Shown here: piece by piece, positions 9,369 to 19,757 of the stretch
How positions within the stretch are numbered: the first letter of the stretch is position 1
Layout of the letters: every line of letters starts with the position of its first letter
Assembly: GCA_016800925.1 (NCBI GenBank)
Contig: JABCPU010000305.1
Location: forward strand, 17,250 to 81,249
Direction: 5' to 3'
DNA: 64,000 nt
Origin: Suillus spraguei
Lineage: Eukaryota > Basidiomycota > Agaricomycetes > Boletales > Suillaceae
Notes under the pieces: model-generated
Told to the model about the DNA's origin: nothing
Seen by the model: only the letters and a program-made list of their open reading frames with translations
Database searches by the model: none
Translations under genes and position numbers: made by a program

Positions 9369-10998
9369 TTACCCCCTCTCTAGGATGAGCGTCATCGCGA
9401 ATGTATGAAGGTCTGATGTTACGTGTTCTCCATTTCTTGAAATCTTCCGAATTAAGTATAGAACCTTGAATTCTTTTGGTTTTAGCCGCCATGGGATTCT
9501 TTTTATGAAATTCTGCTATAAGAATCGGGGAATTCTTTACGTTTTCTTCTGGTTCCCATGTCGATTCTTCTATCGGATATCCTTCCCATTTTACTCGGTA
9601 TTGCAGCTTTCCTCGGAATAATCGGCTATCTAATACTTCTTCTACAACAAATTCTTCCTGATCGTCAACTATGTCAGGAGGTGGTCGGGTGGGTTGAGAA
9701 TGAGGGATCATTTGAGATGCATAGTATGGGGTGAGTAATTGAACGTGAAAAACCGGATGGATCTGATAATTTGCCGGTAATTTCAATTTGTAGTTCACCT
9801 CGCCAATCTTCTCTAGTATTTCAAAGGGCCCAAGACGACGATCTGACAGTTTTTGACTTGGACGACGTTGTTTAATGTTTTTCGCGTCTAGCCAGACTTT
9901 GTCTCCCTTTTTATACTGTGGTGCGTCTTTTACTCCTTTGTCATAGAACCGTTTCATTCGTTCATTGACTAGTTTCAAAGTATTTTCCGCATCATCTCTT
10001 GCTTCTTTCATTTGATCCACTCTTTCATCGGCAACAGGAATACGGGAGTTGGAATTAGGAGATATCGTGAATTCTGGATTATATCCATATAGAACTTTGA
10101 AAGGGCTATGACCGGTGACTGTGACTGCGTTATTATGCGAGAATTCTGCAATCGGCAACCAAGATACCCAATCATTTTGTCTATAAGAGGTAAACAGGCG
10201 TAAATATTGTTCAACTTCTTGATTTACGCGTTCTGTTTGTCCGTCTGTATGGGGATGATAGGCGGTCGAAGCAGACCATTTTGTGCCTAATCTTTTTGAC
10301 ATTTGTCCCATAAATTTCGATACGAACTGTGTTCCTCTATCCGAAATCACTTTCTTTGGTGTTCCATGATGTTTCCATACATTTTTCAAAAATAGCTCGG
10401 CAATTTCCTTCGAGTCTACTTCTTTATTGGTGGGAATGAAGTGTGCTTGTTTCGTAAATCGATCAACGACAACAAAAATGCTATCACATCCTTCACTCTT
10501 TGGTAGGTCCACAATCAGGTCACATGTAATCGTTTGCCAAGGTCCTTTTGGAACTTCATTTGGTTGTAAAGGTCCCGTCGGTTTACTAGGATAGACCTTT
10601 GTTTGTCTGCAACGATCGCAACCATCTACATAGTCGTGAACACTTTTTGTCATCATTGGCCACCAATAGTTTCTGGAAATCAATTCTAAGGTTTTGGCAC
10701 GTCCAGGATGTCCAGCCGGTGGTGAGTCATGGAATAACTCTAGAATCTCTCGGCGGATTTCTTTATCATTTGGAACATAAACCAATCCTCGGAATAACAC
10801 CAATCCATCTTCAACATTCCATTCTTCGACTCCTCTACGCAATTGCACCGGTGCTGCTTTTAACGTTTCTAGCGCTTTCATTACTTCAGGCTCTTGTTCT
10901 GTACTTTGTCTGATCTTTTTAAGAAGAGATTTTTCTCCTTCTATAAGAACTTGGCCTCTTTTAGCAGCATTGATTTTGAAAAATTCCGGTTTAAGCAA
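9205..10998 (-). CDS. Gypsy-2 pol: integrase with chromodomain (C-terminal part of pol)
   Basis: This is an uninterrupted frame of about 600 residues. It contains the HHCC zinc domain (AGHPGRAKTLELI, DGCDRCRQTK). The DDE core has Asp in ITCDLIVDLP, SDRGTQFVS, and Glu in TERVNQEVEQYLR. A GPFEILEKIG block and a chromodomain follow (VVEEVLDSRLFRGKLQY then VKWEGYP..ESTWEP). Integrase inserts element DNA, and chromodomains of this class steer it to marked chromatin. The last 50-odd residues are encoded inside the 3' LTR, where the frame stops at 9205. The frame is separated from RNase H by a frame change near 11000-11022. Confidence 0.85.
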   Translation of the reverse strand: MLKPEFFKINAAKRGQVLIEGEKSLLKKIRQSTEQEPEVMKALETLKAAPVQLRRGVEEWNVEDGLVLFRGLVYVPNDKEIRREILELFHDSPPAGHPGRAKTLELISRNYWWPMMTKSVHDYVDGCDRCRQTKVYPSKPTGPLQPNEVPKGPWQTITCDLIVDLPKSEGCDSIFVVVDRFTKQAHFIPTNKEVDSKEIAELFLKNVWKHHGTPKKVISDRGTQFVSKFMGQMSKRLGTKWSASTAYHPHTDGQTERVNQEVEQYLRLFTSYRQNDWVSWLPIAEFSHNNAVTVTGHSPFKVLYGYNPEFTISPNSNSRIPVADERVDQMKEARDDAENTLKLVNERMKRFYDKGVKDAPQYKKGDKVWLDAKNIKQRRPSQKLSDRRLGPFEILEKIGEVNYKLKLPANYQIHPVFHVQLLTPYYASQMIPHSQPTRPPPDIVDDQEEFVVEEVLDSRLFRGKLQYRVKWEGYPIEESTWEPEENVKNSPILIAEFHKKNPMAAKTKRIQGSILNSEDFKKWRTRNIRPSYIRDDAHPREGVMSRIPNTNHYSFLNFPKASKPSAKTNTNSIEIPITASITELPDEDEEIFYDAIG

Positions 10999-11021
10999 AA
11001 TGCGATTAGAATTGTCGTTTT

Positions 11022-11636
11022 CTACCCCCCTCTGTGGTCTGATCTCCGAGACAGACGATCGGCCTTATCATTGACTACACCAGGCTTATGTTGGAGTGTA
11101 AATTCGTACTCCGCCAGGAACAGACTCCATCTGGCTTGCCTTCGTGTCAATTTTTGACTCGTCATGAAATACTCGAGATTCTTATGATCGGTCCATATTT
11201 CCACGGGATGAGGTGCTCCCTGCACATAGTGCCTCCACTCTTCTAACGCTCGAATGATTGCTAATAATTCTTTGTCATGAATGTCGTAATTTCGTTCTGC
11301 ATCATTCATTGACTTTGAATAATAAGCGATAGGATGCCATAGTCCATCTTCCATTTGTTGAGAAAGTACTGCACCAGATGCATAATCAGAAGCATCGGTC
11401 TCTATTCTTTTCTTTTTCTCAACGTCTGGCATTACTAGGAGCGGAGCTTCTGTGAATCGTTTCTTTAATTCATCAAATGCATTCTGTTGTTTCTCCGTCC
11501 AATTCCATGGAACATCTTTTCTTAGCAAATCATTCATTGGTCTGGCTATATCTGAGAATCCCAATATGAATCTTCGATAGAAGTTGGCAAACCCATGAAT
11601 GCTTGTATGTCTTTTACGCATTTGGGAACAGGCCAT
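11022..11636 (-). pseudogene. Gypsy-2 pol: RNase H part
   Basis: The frame begins at the connection after RT (GFANFYRRFILGFSDIA) and covers the RNase H domain: IETDASDYASGAVLSQ, AYYSKSMNDAERNYDIHDKE, WTDHKNLEYF and a HKPGVVNDKADRLSRR tail. It would degrade the RNA strand of the RNA:DNA hybrid. Frame changes on both sides (near 11640-11690 and 11000-11022) separate it from RT and integrase, so no full Pol can be made from this copy as read. Confidence 0.8.
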
Positions 11637-11691
11637 TTTAATACTCCTTCTACTTTCACAGGGTCCATAGATACATTGCCTTTTTCCACGA

Positions 11692-12640
11692 TCAACCTAA
11701 GAATTCGACTTTAGACTGTTCGAAACTACATTTCTCTGGTTTCAAGAACAGGTCATTATCTTTCAATCGTTTGAGTACTTCTCGCACGACTTTTCGGTGT
11801 TGCTCCTTATTTCCATTTGTAAAGACCAAGATGTCATCGATGTAGACAACGACCATCTTTCCATCAATAAGATCTCTAAATATTTCATTCATCATGGTCT
11901 GGAAAGTTGCTGGAGAATTCGTCAACCTGAAATACATTACGGTTGGTTCATGGTGACCAAAAGGCGTTTTGAAGGCTGCCTTCCACTCGTCTCCTTCTTT
12001 CATCCGAATATTATTGTATCCCCATCGTACGTCCATTTTGGAGTACATTGTGGCACCAGTTAAAGCATCAATTAGATCTTGAGATCTCGGTAAGGGTACG
12101 CGTTTTTAACCGTTTTCTCATTGAGCTTTCTATAGTCCATTACTGGTCGTAATTTGCCATCTTTTTTGGCCACAAAGAAGAAAGGTGCTGCAACAGGAGA
12201 TTGTGAATCTCTAATACGTCCTAATGCAGTTTCAGCTTTTAACCAATCTTTCAGTGTGTCCATTTCTTTTGGTGATAAAGGATACGGTTTTGCATTCGGT
12301 GGAAGATCATTCTCATCTTTAAGATCTATCGCATGATCCCATTTCTTTCTTTCAGGAAATCTCTTTGATTCTCTTCTGAGAATACACCCAGGTAATCATG
12401 AAGCCAGTCTGGAACCATTTCTTCTACAGACTTTTTCTTCTTAGTAGCTTCCTCTGCTACTTTTTGTTCTGTGGCGATAGAAGCTTTATATCTAATCCAT
12501 TCATTCTTTGGACTATCTTCATCTTCTATTTCTTCAACCATCGCCCTCTTCTTCGCCATGCCTTCGTCATCATCTTCTTCTTCCGTGGGAATCAGATCTG
12601 GCAAGTCACCCTGTTTTTGGGTTTTTCGTTTTTCTCTATT
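11692..12640 (-). pseudogene. Gypsy-2 pol: reverse transcriptase part, frameshifted
   Basis: RT blocks occur in three successive frames. A linker ends VPDWLHDYLGVFSEE (about 12400). Then come PFFFVAKKDGKLRPVMDYRKLN and TVKNAYP (12072-12263). Last come MYSKMDVRWGYNNIRM and the catalytic VVVYIDDILVF (11692-12048). Frame changes near 12330, 12070 and 11690 break it. All catalytic Asp residues are still encoded. The motif order is normal for Ty3/gypsy. Confidence 0.8.
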
Positions 12641-13100
12641 TTTTTGTCTTTTTTCTTTTTTAGTCTCACACTTAATTGGGCATCGTGTAAGAGCAAATCG
12701 TCCTGCGTTCCAATCAATCTCCGGATTATGATACCTTAGCCAATCTATACCGATAATAACATCATCGCTTCCTAGATCTGTACCATGAAGGCTGCTTTGT
12801 CTTCTTCATGATCTCCAATCTTTAATCCTATTTCAGCGAATCTTGTCATAGCTCCGGCGGCATTTAAGGAACCATCAATGTTTTTGACTGGTATGGGACG
12901 CAATAATTTACGACACCGGACATCATTGTTCTTCACAAATCTTTCACTTATAAATAATGTTGATGCACCGCAGTCCACAAGTGCTTTTACGTCTGCTTGT
13001 CTGTTCTTTCCTTTCAGTGTAATCGGAATATAAAATGTTCTGATTTGGATCGTATATACACTTCCGTTACATCTGAAAAACTAGAAAGAATAGAGAATCG
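12641..13100 (-). pseudogene. Gypsy-2 pol: protease part, frameshifted
   Basis: The motif ALVDCGASTLFISERFV (about 12925-12975) is the retropepsin active site, with a Cys replacing the usual Ser/Thr after Asp, as is common in chromodomain gypsy elements. The matching flap region, GSDDVIIGIDWLRYHNP, lies near 12730-12770 in another frame. It is therefore interrupted near 12772. Confidence 0.65.
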
Positions 13101-13141
13101 ATTGTTCGGGTCTAGGTCTGCAGACTCTGACTTCAACCCTT

Positions 13142-14178
13142 CTAAAAACCCTTGCCTTCTTTGGAGGATAACCAGTCCTTGAACCATTTAGGCGCGGTTT
13201 CTTCTTCGGCAGACGATGCCTTCACTTGTGCTGGTTTTGGCGCTTCTTTACAGTTCCTAGCCATATGGCCTTCTCCACCGCATCTGTAACATTTGAAAGC
13301 ACCAGGCTTTCCTTGCGGTTTGGGGGCAGTCTTTTGCCTTCCGGAGTCGACATCCATAGCGTCACTGTTACTGGGTCCAGCCCTTGATGAAGAAGGAACT
13401 CCACTGTTAGACTTGGGAGTCCACCAGGTGTTTCGCTTCTTCTCTGCGTCCAACTCTTCAAGTTTTGCCCAATTTCTACTGCTCTTTCAATCAGTTTGTT
13501 AAGAGTATTCTTGTCTTTGAGTGCAACGTGAGCGAGTTGTTCTTTGATCCGGGTTTGTAGACCAGATCGGAGTTTGAGGCGGAGGTCGTAGTCGGAGAAG
13601 TTTGTGAATACCGACTTTTGTTTGAAGGATGCAACGTATTCTGGAACAGAACTAGATCCTTGCCTAAGGGTCTCTAATTCTCTGATGGCCTTCGCTTCTT
13701 TGTTCTCATCTTTAAACATGCGTGAGAACTCCTCTAAGAATTCATTGAAGTCCAATTCTCCTGCAGCTTGTTTCTTGACGTAAGGTTCTGCCCATTTTCC
13801 GGCATTTCCCTTAAGATAAGACAACATTAAGCTGAGATGTTGTTGTTGCGTTGCGTTGGGGTATTGTGTGAGGTAAAGGGATACTTGTGCCAGGAATGTT
13901 TCGACATCGATGGAGTCTTTTCCTCCAGTGAACTCTGTTGGCTTCGCAATTTTGGGAGTTCCTCCTGTTGATGTTGGTTTTGCTTCCAGTTCATTAATTC
14001 TTTCCCTATATTGACGAAGTTCTTCATGGAGTTTTTCGTTCTGGTCTTGTAGGACATCGTTCATATTCCTGAGCCTTTGAACTTGCTCTTGAACTGGAGC
14101 AATCGCAACATTGATAGCATTTGCGATGTACTCAGCCAAAGCTTGTTCATTGTGAATGGTAGTGGCGGGAGCAGACAT
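13142..14178 (-). pseudogene. Gypsy-2 gag, one frame change before the zinc knuckle
   Basis: The frame starts at an ATG at 14178 (MSAPATT). It has a coiled-coil N-terminal region (LRQYRERINELE) and a retrotransposon gag domain (VETFLAQVSLYLTQYP, GNAGKWAEPYV). Near 13465 the frame changes by one base. The continuation (DAEKKRNTWW) leads to a CCHC knuckle, CYRCGGEGHMARNC, and stops at 13142. Restoring one G in a G run would join the halves, so it is either a mutation or a sequencing indel. Gag forms the particle shell and binds the element RNA. Confidence 0.8.
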
Positions 14179-14954
14179 AGTACCAGTTGTTTTCTGGAAC
14201 CCGATTTACTGATGTCTGTGGTTGACTAGTCGTAACGGTCAACCCGAAAAGGAAAGATGATGAAGAGGAGATGGGAAAAGAAGTATGTAAATGGAAAACT
14301 GAGCGGTCCCCGATATCTGATCGGATCTACCACGTACTCAGGTCCTAAAGGGTTCTTTAGTCAACCCAACTAGGCGCTTCCCTATTTACTGACTAAGAAA
14401 ACTATAGTAAAAGGTTTTTGTGATCTTCCAAGTGGGAAAAACTCGAGGGACACGGTGCTCTTCCAGCCGAAGCTTACAAGCGACCAGTCTATCTTGGACA
14501 ACGAGGCAATTCCACTAAATACTTCGAAGAAGACTAGACCTTCTTTCGTATGAAGAGAAAACTATCGTAAAAAGGAAACTATCGTAGAGCTCAGCAGGCA
14601 GGGTTTTGGGCCAGCACTGAGGTCACGGATCGAACACCTAATGTTGCTCGTCCACCGTCTACTAGCAGCAGCAATGTAAGGCTGGGCCTGGTAGAGGTCT
14701 ACTAACTACAAAAGACTATTGGTAGAAATGCGCTCAAATGAGCAAAGGGGAGAGGAAAGATCGCGACTTTTTAGGGTCGGGCAAGACAAAACGTTTTTGT
14801 ACTAGCCTGCAAGTGCGAGTGCCTTTACAGACGCGTACAGAAGATGATAAGAGACTTTTGAGAGTCGTCTACAACGGTACTATCGTTGAAGAGGAATCCA
14901 AAAGAAAAGTATGCAGCGGTATGCGAGTCGGAGTCCCCTAAAGTTCAAACCTAA

Positions 14955-15430
14955 TGTCACAACCCACAAAACGAATTAACGCTAGGGCAGAGACTAGGAC
15001 TCAAACTAAGGTTGTCACAGGAAAAGAGAGGAGCAAGGACGTCTTGGATTGCTACAGGTGTAGATACAAGAGGTTTGAACTAAAGAACTACTACAGCGAA
15101 ACTAGCTAACTATATACACATATTGAAACTGAGATATAAACTGAGTTTGAAACTACTAGCCAATCATAAAATAGAAATGAGAATCGTACGATGTGATGAT
15201 TGTGACATTGTTATGACATCATATTCTAGAAGGTTCTAAGATCACGTGACACTATCTTATCTTATCTTATCCGATAGCATCATAAAAGATCTCTTCGTCT
15301 TCATCAGGAAGTTCAGTTATAGAAGCGGTTATAGGGATTTCAATGGAGTTTGTGTTTGTCTTAGCGCTGGGTTTAGACGCTTTAGGGAAATTGAGGAAAG
15401 AGTAATGATTTGTATTTGGAATTCGTGACA
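14955..15430 (-). repeat. Gypsy-2 5' LTR
   Basis: It matches the 3' LTR in length and, by eye, in sequence. Its outer end meets the target duplication ccaag at 15431-15435. It should hold the promoter for minus-strand transcription of the element. Confidence 0.95.
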
Positions 15431-15590
15431 CCAAGAGTTTGCTGATCTCACAGAAGTGACTCATTTGCTGACCATAGCCTGGGGAACATAAACAGCCACC
15501 TACGTACAACCACATTATCAGTCATTGGTATTTGTCTGAATCACTGACCGTGGAGATATTTGGTTTTATAGGTCTTTATCTATAGATCAT

Positions 15591-17525
15591 TTATCTAAGA
15601 AGACATCGGGACAGGGGATCTGCTGGGTTGGATTTGCTAGCGATGTAAGTTGGGTGGAAAGAGTGTGCAGTTGGTAATCCTGATAGGAATTGAGAGATTT
15701 GGCGGAAGACCTGATTGATGGCTGTGTTTCGACTGCGTCCATTTTTCCAGCCTTCAATGACTCCCTGATTGTTGCCGTACACTTGGAAGTGTCGCTCTGA
15801 TCTATCCAGGGCGACAATGTGTCAAATGAGAAACTCAAAACTGACTGCTTCAACCCATCCGATGTCTTTCTGTCCATCCTGCGTCGACCACCCTGGATAT
15901 AACTTCCAGGCCTTCCAATACTTACCAATGATAATCCCAATCCTGATGCCAGAGCTAGCATCTGAAAAAGCTTGAAGGTCATGTAACGAGAGAGGCCTGG
16001 GAATGTCACGTCCAACAAACGAAGACTGTAAGAGGTGCGACCACCAATCAAGATCTGTCGTCAAGCTTTTAACCGGCCTATGAGGTAAAAATGGCCGAGC
16101 ATGACAAACCCGGAGCATTGCCTCGAGGTTCGTGAGATATGCTCTACCTTGTGGGAATACCAAAGTGATGTGTAGAAGCTTGCCATGCAGCTTCTGAATG
16201 TCAATAAGGGTGTGTGATTGTCGGTCTTGCCAGTCTTGTAAAGCAACGATGTACTTGTCCTTCTTTTCCTGTGATAGAAATACCAAATTGTCTGTGAGGT
16301 TCCACATAAGACCGCCATATGGGTTAGAGTAGGCAAAAGAGTTGTCTTTTTTCAGATTCCAGGGAGTTTTTGTGTCCTTAGAGGATCAGTCAATGTCATC
16401 GAAGTTGAAGGTGAACATCTCATCTTCCATCGACTGTGGTGAAACTCCAGAAAGATCAAGAATAGGAAATTGACAATCTTCATCAAATTCTTCAATGGTT
16501 CCATCATCGAAGATGTGACCGCTGAACCATTTATGGCCACCTTCTTGATGGTTACTCCTCTGAATGATGTCACAATGCAATTGTGCCCGCTGTCTGTTAT
16601 AAGCTTCAAGGAATTCTCTCTGTATATGGAAAAATAGATGGTTGTCGACCCATCTTGATGCAGGAGTGATACCTTGGGATCTACTAATGTCCAGACCAGC
16701 ATCTGTGACGCAGCCGTAAGCTCCTGCCGATGGTGATATTCCAAAACAAACACAAGTGTTGATGCAAAATTGATCATCTGCAACTTGGACCACCACTGCT
16801 GGCCATTGTGAGTAATGTAGAGGTATCATGCGATAAGCTTCCGACACATCTCTGGTCGCCATTTGAGATCCTGGGGGTAAGCAGCTAATGATAAGAGCCA
16901 TGGTATGGAACGTTCCCCAGGTACTGGGAAAATCGTCCGAGTCAATACATGAGTTGATGGATGGATTAGGGAATTTTGAGGAAGGTTCATGAGGGAATGA
17001 GTAATCTTGTATAACACGGAAATCTCCTGGATGACCGGGTTTCGGGATGATTGATAAAGGCGACGATTGGAATGGACCAATGAGTTCCTCAATCTCATTT
17101 GCTATACACGGACCGATATATCTTTCTTTTTGTAATTCAGACTTAATGATAGATTGAAATTCGTCTTTATAAACAAGAATAGAGTCTTTATTTGGGGGGA
17201 TCTGAGTTTTCGTAATGACAGGAAGATTAAGAAGAAAACCTTGTCGGAGTCCTTCAGGAATATGGGGATATCTATCAATGAGTCCAGCTTTTGTAAGACA
17301 GGCTTCCCATGCATCTGGGTCATAAGGTGTGAGAGCCTTAAGCTTTCTGCGCTCGAGTACACACTTGAGCTCCATGAGAGGGGGTAGCACAACCGGAGCA
17401 GAAATGTCGGCAGTCGTGAGTGGTGTCGCTGCATCCTGTAACTCTTTGCCAGTCACTGCAGATTGGGCATCCATCTCGCATGATAAGGACTTTGCTGAGT
17501 CGAGTGCATAGGGTATTGGATACAT
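15591..17525 (-). pseudogene. DIRS-like reverse transcriptase / RNase H with two in-frame TGA stops
   Basis: The frame opens at an ATG at 17525, overlapping the gag 3' end in another frame. RT blocks: FQSSPLSIIPKPGHPGDFRV, MATRDVSEAYRMIPLH, CFGISPSAGAYG and RWVDNHLFFHI. The last is the catalytic box, in which the second Asp is Asn. After an in-frame TGA at 16386-16388 the same frame continues (GGLMWNLTDNLVFLS, LHGKLLHI) into RNase H (LQAFSDASSGIRIG). A second TGA at 15822-15824 follows, then NNQGVIEGWK and SNPADPLSR to the true stop at 15591. The family is known to combine RT and RNase H in one protein. Confidence 0.8.
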
Positions 17526-19216
17526 TGTCCCAAGTTCTTGGCGCTTTGCACTTGATAATCTTGTGCGGGTGCCTTCCCAAGCAGACAGCGCAAACGGATA
17601 GGGGGGTTCCGTTTGCGCTGCCTCAAAAATCCCGACATGAGTGCTTGTTTGGCTCTAGGGATGGTGAGCGGCAGCGGTAATCACGTCCTGGACGTGGTGA
17701 AAAGAAACACTGACGATAATCACATGATGGGCGGGTGTTGTCTCTGCCTCTATAGTTTTGACTGGAAGGCGGAGCCGCTGCGAGAGCGCTGATCTGTTGA
17801 TCCATCTGATGATGGGAGTAGGGTTTTGGTGTGATGCAGTGGTACACAAAATGGATATGTAACGTGTGGCATGTGGCGTGAGGCAAATGAAATGTAGCAG
17901 CGGGCATGTGGCATGTGGCATGATTTGAGTGAAGCGATCAACGTGTGGCGCGTAGCAAGGGTGGATCAGGATGTATTGAAGTATGAAGTTCATAACAGAT
18001 AAGAGAACAGAAGATGTTAGCTTATGATAGATGGCTTTAAGTCATGAAAGTCTGACCTTGTAATCTCTCTGGTTATCCAATCTTGTGCGCTCACTAAAGT
18101 AGACATTGGCTCTAGTGTGCTCTAAGAGAGTCTCGTTGATTCGAGATAGATCATACACGCCATTGACCGACTTGACTGCAATGTGCCAGTATTTCCTTTG
18201 TTCTGCTTGATATACAAGCAGAGCTTTCTGAGCCAAAGGATCAGGCTCTGAATGAAACTCGTGGGTCTGTAAATTTCTCCAAAAAAGGGCCATCATTCTG
18301 ACATGGTCGGCAGGCCATGCAGCCTCTTGCATTGCCTCAATGATACGTGGGCATGCTTGACAGAAGTTTTCAAAGGTAAGATGTTGATCATCGATGACAG
18401 CTGCTGCGTTTCGTGTTGAAGCAGCCGATACCCATGCGGTACTGCCCCCACCCAATGTGGCCATAATCATGGCGTCTTCATCAATGGAGCTCTTGAGTTT
18501 GGTGTCCTCTAGTCCGCCATTGGTAAAATACCAGAGTTCAACATAGTCTCCTTTGTCTACATCAGGAAATTCACACATTCCTTGACGTGCCCTTATGCGG
18601 ACTTATTTACACTTAACTGCCTTGGTGAAATTGAATCTACTTGTCCAAAATTTCAATGTGAATGAATTCAGAAAAAAAAAGTTGAGATATATTAATATAC
18701 ATGTTTTATTGTATTTCGCACTCAAAAAATATAAGATATGCCAGGTGAATGATGTGAGAGAGAGCAAACAAGTTTTGAGATAAGTGAGTTAAGCTGATTA
18801 AGCATGTTAAGGAATGTGTGAATTTCCTGATGTAGCTTGCGAGTTGCGTAAGACGGAAGGATGACAGGCCTTAAGGGGACATCAAGATTAGGAACAGCTG
18901 AATACTTATGCTTGTTCTTCTTCTTGTCCTCCTTCCTTGATGCTTCTTCCTCATCAAGACGCTCTCGTTCTTGTCTCTCTCTGTCTTTGTCATCGAGTCT
19001 CTCAAGGTTTTCTCGCCGTTCTCTGTCTTCTTCTACTTGTGCTTGCCATTGAATTTTGTTAGCAACGTTCTGCGCTTGCCATATATTCCTGAGAACTGTA
19101 ACTGCTTGAGCCTCAGTCATGTTCTCATTGATAAGTTGAAGCCTTGTGTCGGCGAAGACTTCATCTGCATAGTTCGGACAGATGCTCAGATTCGGGTCGC
19201 TTGGTAGACGAGGCAT
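17338..19216 (-). pseudogene. DIRS-like gag with two zinc fingers, interrupted by a MITE
   Basis: The frame starts MPRLPSDPN at 19216 and runs through a highly charged coiled coil (ERRENLERLDDKDRER) to YATRKL, where a MITE is inserted. It resumes DKGDYVELWYFTNGGLED, runs to about 18042, and after an intron continues (MDQQISALAAAPP, about 17800) to a C-terminal region with Cys/His fingers: CAVCLGRHPHKIIKC and CPICSDWQ..CSGCATPSHGAQVC, stopping at 17338. Removing the MITE and one TA joins the reading frame exactly at K-L-D-K, which argues for a gene that was intact before the insertion. The end overlaps the start of RT. Presumed role: particle protein binding the RNA. Confidence 0.75.
18560..18832. 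mobile_element. 273-bp MITE with TA target duplication
   Basis: The left end reads catcaggaaattcacacatt and the right end is its near-perfect inverse over about 33 bp (2-3 differences). TA flanks both sides (18558-18559 and 18833-18834). The interior is AT-rich with no gene. TA duplication and short inverted termini are typical of non-autonomous Tc1/mariner-type elements. It splits the DIRS gag codon series between Leu and Asp. Confidence 0.85.
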
Positions 19217-19427
19217 TCTGAAGATGAATGAATTATTTTATTAAAGTAACTGTATCGGAAAGCGAAAGGACGAGTGTTAGGACTACGAGTTGTCGAGTAC
19301 GGAGGTTTCTCAAGTCGTAGTACGAAGCAAAGAAGAGATGTCCCAAAAAGGACATCTGCCGCATAGACGACATTCTACGTTCGTCCTCGTTCCTCGGACT
19401 CTCTTAGAACACAACCTCAGCGAGACC

Positions 19428-19587
19428 CCCAAACCTCGTCATTCCTAACCCTCAACCGCCCCAATCCTCATCTAAACCTTGTTAGATAGGAATATATAAT
19501 CGTGATTCCATTCACGAACATACTAGTATTATATATGATGTGCTCTATGGAAAGGGTTAGGAATGACGAGGTTTAGTGAGGTTTGGG
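19428..19587. repeat. imperfect inverted repeat of about 160 bp, possible second MITE or hairpin
   Basis: The arms 19428-19452 (cccaaacctcgtcattcctaaccct) and 19553-19587 are complementary. The right arm contains an extra aacctcacta-type duplication. The centre is AT-rich. It lies in the untranslated leader between the right terminal repeat and gag of the DIRS-like element. Confidence 0.5.
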
Positions 19588-19605
19588 ATGTGCTTTAAGA
19601 CTGCT

Positions 19606-19757
19606 TGTAGATAACTCACTATACCAAGTGTTGGCGCTGCGCGCCGTAAGTCCCGTTTACATAAGATAAAGTTTGGCGACGCTTAGCAGCAAACCGGCGA
19701 ACTCTGCTCCCAATTGAACTGAATGAATTGAGCAGCCCCGGCGAAATAAACTGTTAT
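19606..19757 (-). repeat. inverted terminal repeat, right arm, of the DIRS-like element
   Basis: The reverse complement of this stretch aligns with 5551-5752, best over gctgctcaattcattcag, ctgctaagcg and gggact. It lacks the A-rich insert of the left arm. It marks the 5' end of the minus-strand element. Immediately outside it, the MFS duplication unit begins. Confidence 0.7.

Larger units (their letters stand above)
8893..15430 (-). mobile_element. Gypsy-2: complete-length Ty3/gypsy retrotransposon with chromodomain, coding region broken
   Basis: It is bounded by 476-bp LTRs (8893-9368 and 14955-15430) in which I saw no difference, starting TGTCACAA and ending GTGACA. A 5-bp target duplication, ccaag, lies at 8888-8892 and 15431-15435. 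The minus-strand order is gag, protease, RT, RNase H, integrase, chromodomain. A purine tract (agagagggggtaa on the minus strand) abuts the 3' LTR. The element is inserted in the DIRS-like element. At least five single-base frame changes disrupt gag-pol, in contrast to the matching LTRs. Confidence 0.9.
5551..19757 (-). mobile_element. DIRS-like tyrosine-recombinase retrotransposon, degenerate, with nested insertions
   Basis: The minus strand carries, in order, a terminal repeat (19757-19606), gag with two zinc fingers (19216-17338), reverse transcriptase/RNase H (17525-15591), tyrosine recombinase (7495-6088) and a terminal repeat in the opposite orientation (5752-5551). Gene content and inverted termini match the DIRS order, in which a tyrosine recombinase replaces the DDE integrase and target duplications are absent. 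Gypsy-2 (8893-15430) and a MITE (18560-18832) interrupt it. The central 7496-8892 block may be a further insertion. Several inactivating changes show that this copy is dead. Confidence 0.75.
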
